Below, in pieces: positions 59,551 to 64,000 of a stretch of DNA of 64,000 bases (positions are counted from its first letter, which is position 1; the number at the start of each line of letters is the position of its first letter). Position numbers and translations under genes: made by a program. The notes under the pieces are model-generated. The model was not told the DNA's origin, made no database searches, and saw nothing but the letters and a program-made list of their open reading frames with translations. Location: contig JAJTUQ010000010.1 in NCBI GenBank assembly GCA_021399445.1, forward strand, positions 732,256 to 796,255, read 5' to 3'. Origin of the DNA: Xylogone sp. PMI_703 (lineage: Eukaryota; Ascomycota; Leotiomycetes).

Positions 59551-60932
59551 TATAAGAGTTTATTTTCGTTATTATATAGATTATAAACAGTCAAATTAGA
59601 AAAATCTTTTATTAATGGTATAATTAATATATAATAATATAAAGAGTAAAATTACTAAAGTTATACTTTTCTTTGTAAATTATGATTACAAAACTTAAAC
59701 TTATTTCATAAAAACAAAGATAAAAAACATTTCCAAGATAATTAAACAATAAATAAATAAATTAAAAAAAATTCATAATTATTTAAAGTATAATATCAAA
59801 TTCACACAAAAATACATAAAGAAATATTATAATCAAAAGTATAATATAAAACTTGAACTTAAAGAAAAAAATAAAGTTTATATTATCCATAAATTTATCA
59901 AAATAATAAGATTAAACAATAAATTAAACTAAAAAAAGATTAAATTATATAAAATCAAAAAGAAACTAAAAAATCTGATATATAAACTAAAATTCCTTAA
60001 TATTATACAAATATACTTAATATTTTATATAATTATACTAAAGAAAATATTCCTAGGATTATTGTTAACTCTAGACTTAAAATTAGAATAAAATTCAAAT
60101 ATAAAATAAGAAGTTAAAGAAATCTTAGACAACAAGTTAATAAAGAACAAGAAATAATACTTGGTCAGATAGAAAAAATAAGAAAAATACAAATAGTTAA
60201 ATACCTAAGAACCAAAGAAATACTTTATCAATTTTAGTGAACTCCTGAAGGAGTATGAACAGACGAAGTAAGTCAGGACAAATCGAACGAAACATTAGCA
60301 TAAACAAAGAAATCAACGTCAGAGGGGAAGGCCTCGAAAGGCCCAACTTCTGTTAGTTAAATAATTTCTGATTATTATAACATTTCCTTTTCCTTCTCTT
60401 TCTCGAGCCTCTCTTTCTCCTTAATAACATCTAACTTGTCCATATTCTTTAAACTATAATATAACATTTCCATAACTCGAAAACGAAACTGTTCCCTTTG
60501 ACAGTTTAACTTTAACAGTTTCGCTTATACCTCTAAAACCTTTTTCTGGGTCTCTTCCCACTCCTGAGAAAGTTTCTGTTCTTCAATCGTTAAAGCCTCC
60601 TAGTCCACTGAAGAAAAACCATAAACATTACACTTTATACTATTCTTAGCCTTAATATATTCTTTGTACTATAAAGAATCCAGAGCCACAAAACACATCA
60701 GTCTCTTCTTTTTACAATAACTACAAAAAGACATTTTAACATCAGAAGTTTAGACTCTTGAAATCAGCTCAGGACAGGCTTTTTTCTTTCTCTTTTATAT
60801 TATTTCGTTATAACTCTGTTCAAGACTACACTTAAGAGACATAGTAGAAAAGAAAGAAGAATTGAATTGTTACAAAGACTTTTATGTCCTAATTATAAAC
60901 TTCAAGACAAAACTAAGCTAAGAAAAGGATAA
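59551..60932 (+). mobile_element. Second chromovirus copy, 3' fragment
   Basis: Aligns with 56910-58305 of the full-length element. For example, 59551-59660 matches 56910-57020, and the chromodomain region at about 60130-60240 (TTGGTCAGATAGAAAAAATA) matches that near 57510. It covers the integrase C-terminal part, chromodomain and antisense ORF, and is followed by its LTR. The 5' part is absent. Confidence 0.75.
60350..60734 (-). pseudogene. Antisense ORF between integrase and 3' LTR, copy B
   Basis: Starts with an intact ATG at 60732-60734 and a Cys-rich segment CSYCKKKRLMC, then FVALDSL. Some stops follow (TAG at expected Gln or Trp), then CNVYGFSSVD and a Glu/Lys/Gln coiled-coil-like region ending KERLEKEKEKEML. 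Differences from copy A are mostly transitions and conservative replacements, so the frame itself was probably under selection before RIP. No family assigned. Confidence 0.5.
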
Positions 60933-61537
60933 TATCATAATCTTACAGAGTTATAACAAATAACTTAAGTACAGAGCCTCTATAGTCATCATCTTAGTTA
61001 AATAAATATAAAATAAAATAGTTATTAAAGTCTTGATTATAATATCATTAATATTATCATATTATTAATACTAACGAAAGAATAATACAAGTTCAACACT
61101 AATACTATAAAAAGGTTATATAAGCTAAAGAATAATATTATCAGAATTATAATATTAACCCTTTGGTTATACTAATTAAGTAATAATATTATCAGAGAAA
61201 TAATATTACTTTTCTGCTTATGCTAATGATTTACTTATATATGCAAAAAGCTAATACTAATAATTAAACAAATACCTAAATTATATAAATAGATCCCATG
61301 GATCCCCTGGATCCCAGAAAAATCAATGGGATTAATAAGACTCGGAGGAAATTTATTCTTTATATAAGTAAATAAAACTTACAGTAAATAAGAGTTTCAT
61401 GTTCAACTTAATTGATTTACAACATACCTACATTTCATAGTAATTACCCTAAAACCTCGTGAAGATACTCTCTTACCCTTTACCTTCATCTATCATTTGA
61501 GTAATAGATAACCCCATACCCTTGTAGGAACGTTACA
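60933..61537 (+). repeat. Third chromovirus LTR (605 bp)
   Basis: Starts TATCATAATCTTACAGAG (terminal TG altered to TA) and ends AGGAACGTTACA. It shares landmarks with the other two, such as ATCCCATGGATCCC near 61300 and CTTTACCTTCATCTATC near 61480. Confidence 0.82.
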
Positions 61538-61720
61538 ACAACACAGAAAAGTATATATTATAAGTTTTATCATGAACAAGCCAAAAGAAATAACTTTGGT
61601 TAATAATATTAAGACAAAAGAGGGACAGTCACGATTTAACCTATCTAGTAAAGAAAATCAAAGTTCTGACAGTAATACTGAAACCTTACCTATAATGTGG
61701 AAGAGAGAGGTGCTAAGAGG
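61538..61720 (+). other. Short coding-like fragment before an LTR-like island
   Basis: A plus frame (MNKPKEITLVNNIKTKEGQS, then LPIMWKREVLRG) is open from 61572 and far less AT-biased in its second half. It may be a leftover of a retroelement gene, but no family is recognised. Confidence 0.3.
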
Positions 61721-61890
61721 TGTTGGGGTAGTATATACGGTAATACAATACAACTGACCAATCAGAAAGCAAGGTCTGGTAGAATAAGAGTGAAGGTGGT
61801 TTATTATTGTACGGTTGTAAGAACCGTGCTCTATATACTACGTACAGGTCACATGATACACCGCACGTACTGTATACTGTTTTCCCTACC
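61721..61890 (+). repeat. Putative 170-bp solo LTR, not RIP-degraded
   Basis: Begins TGTTGGGGTAG and ends CCCTACCACA, imperfect inverted ends of the LTR type. Composition is close to the gene-rich half of the window, with intact CpA sites. No convincing target duplication was seen (flanks AAGAGG and ATAATA). It could be a young insertion or a short repeat that escaped RIP. Confidence 0.4.
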
Positions 61891-64000
61891 ACAATAATAA
61901 TACCGAAATTAATAAAGAAAGTCATATAATACTATAATTTATGACATAAATGATTTACTTATCTTAGAATAAAGAAAATCTGTAGTTTACATAAAGTTAT
62001 TATCTTAAGTAAGTTTATACAAAAACCTATAACCAAAAAACCTTATGAAGTCTATAATATCACTAAGATAAAAGATTATGTTAATAAAGTATTAAATAAG
62101 TAAAAAAATAAAAGCTTATACTAATTTACATAAATATATATAAGTTATTCTTATTATTAATAAATAAAGATCAATATTTTATTCAAATTATTAATAACAT
62201 CATTCATTATATTTAGAATATTCCTGCAAAGACAAAAACATATTTAGTCAAAAAGTTCAAGACATAAAAGATTTAAGTAAAATATAAGACCAAAAAGAAA
62301 GTCAAAATTATTAAAACTGATAATACCTCAGAATTATTATTATTATTAAATAAATAGAATACCTTAATCAGAATTCAGGCAAAAATAATAGTAAAATATA
62401 AGTCAAACCAAATAGTCTAACTAAATGAATAATTCAAATTATTATAACAGATACTCATACATTATTAAAAGAAACTAACTTATTACTTAAATTCTAGAAT
62501 TATACTATTAAGATAAATATATACTTAAGAAATCAAATTACATTTGGCTTAATAATTAATAAAAAGATTATTAACCTATATTAAGTATTCATAAAAAGAA
62601 TCTTAAGTATTGATTATATCAGAGTTTTGGATATAAATATATATTATATATTAACCAGAAAAAATACTCAAAAAATTTAAGAAAAAATAAGCTTATAAAC
62701 TATAAACAAATTATAATATTTGTTAAATATAATTTAAACATAATTTAATAATATAAAGTTTATACACTAGATAAAAGTTATATTATCAAATTAAATTATA
62801 TTAATTTTTATGAAAATACTCAAATAAAACAGTTAATTTGAAACTTCGGACAAGTGATCCTTAAAGAACAAAGAATAAATTAACAATTCGTAAACCAAAA
62901 GATTAATCACAAAATGAAGTCATTAAGTCTATATTATTCCCAGATCCGAAAGATTTAAATAACTTCGAAATTATGATCTTGTTTATTACAAATTTAATAA
63001 TAATATATAATAATTTAATTAACCTAACTAATTATTAATATGATCAAAAAAATACAAATGATCTAAGTATAAATATATCTTATCCAGGAAAAAATAAAGA
63101 AGATGAGAAAAATAAAATTAAAGATCAATCTTAAACTTAAGTTAAAAACTATAATTATTATTTAATATTAATATAATATCATTTATTGAATTTTATTTGT
63201 TCAGTAAAAAAAATTAAATATTACCAGAATCTGTAGAAATAAAATATAATCTTCGAAAACAACAAAAACTTAATAATTCTAATAATAAAGATTATCTTAC
63301 TAAAATAATTAAAACTATATTTATAATATTAAAAGATTAAGATTACTAAGACTTAAACAAGATAACTTTAGTCAATTTAGTAACAGATTTAGATATTGTC
63401 ATTTTAATAATATATAAGAAATTATTTTAGATTATAAATATAATCAAAAATAAAAAGAAATAATTAATGAAAGATCATATTATTATAACAAAATAGTATA
63501 TAAAAAAAATATTCCTGGAAAGAGTAAACTTAATCTTTACTAAATAAATATTTATTATTAAAACAAACTTTGACAAAACATTAAACAAGTTTAAGACAAG
63601 ACTAGTTACTTAAAGTTTTTCTCAGAAATATAAACAAGATTTTACTGAAATATTTATACTTATAATTAAAATCAATACTCTTCGGATATTCATAATTATT
63701 ATTATAACAGAAAACCTTAAATATTATTCATATAATATAAAAAATATTTTTACTAAATTATACTTATAAGAATAAATCTTTTTGTTTTAATTAAACAAAA
63801 TACTTAAGTTAAAAAACAAATATATATTATATATCTTATAAAGTTTATATAAACTAAAGTAATCTACATAAGACTAAAACTTATTTTGTAAAAATTATCT
63901 CATTAAGATTAAATTTGTCCAAAGCTTAACTAACTTTTGTTTTTATATTTATAAAAAACATAAGATCATATTATTTATTTACGTAAATAACATCATTGTT
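61891..64000 (+). mobile_element. Ty1/copia remnant, plus strand, runs off the window
   Basis: Integrase remnant near 62290-62600 (KVKIIKTDN) and reverse transcriptase near 63550-64000 (KYKQDFTEIF, SLYKLK). It ends at the window edge with YVNN at 63980-63991, where the family has YVDD, so both catalytic Asp codons have changed by G-to-A. It is the inverted counterpart of the remnant at 46430-48377. Stops are dense. Confidence 0.75.

Overview
The window looks like a chromosome segment of a filamentous ascomycete, most likely one of the Eurotiales (Aspergillus/Penicillium type). The reasons are small genes with 50-110 nt introns (GT...AG with CTRAC-like branch sites), five Zn(II)2Cys6 regulators, HET, Clr5 and fungal NLR families, and AT-rich LTR retrotransposons degraded by C-to-T/G-to-A change typical of repeat-induced point mutation (RIP). 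No bacterial-style operons, rRNA, tRNA or CRISPR were seen.

Layout. (1) 1-7.5 kb: the 5' part of a Zn2Cys6 regulator that runs off the left edge, a short-chain dehydrogenase (SDR), a second Zn2Cys6 regulator, and a divergent DHA2-like MFS transporter broken by one in-frame TAG. TTCCGCGGA palindromes occur upstream of both the SDR and the transporter. (2) 8-32 kb: a group of families linked in fungi to non-self recognition or intracellular defence or regulation. These are a HET protein, a decayed EthD-domain gene, a TPR-SET protein, an Mx-like dynamin GTPase, a GPI-type wall protein, a sorbose-reductase-like SDR, a phosphorylase-NB-ARC-TPR (NLR) gene with 13 near-identical TPR units and two nonsense codons, a Clr5-domain protein, and a BTB protein with a duplicated Cys/His motif. 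(3) 33-45 kb: three consecutive regulators (AflR-like; C2HC plus Zn2Cys6; Zn2Cys6 with a fungal-specific domain), an aldo/keto reductase, a 78-residue six-cysteine secreted protein, and a carotenoid-oxygenase-family pseudogene. (4) About 46.2-64 kb: a very AT-rich nest of RIP-degraded retroelements.

The nest can be partly unpicked. A full-length chromovirus lies on the plus strand with two 607-bp LTRs (51592-52198 and 58306-58912). It interrupts an older minus-strand chromovirus, and the flanking 5-mers AATAT/GATAT fit a target-site duplication altered by one G-to-A change. A 3' fragment of a second copy, with its own LTR, ends at 61537. Two inverted copies of one Ty1/copia family sit at the edges (minus near 46.4-48.4 kb, plus from about 61.9 kb to the window end). 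Short LTR-like islands of 170-345 bp look far less mutated than the long repeats.

Spliced models were built by reading frames across introns by eye. Exon sums that are exact multiples of three support the intact genes. Several genes carry nonsense or one-base lesions, and these could be real alleles, decay or sequence errors. No secondary-metabolite backbone enzyme is visible, so any pathway role for the regulators and oxidoreductases is inference.
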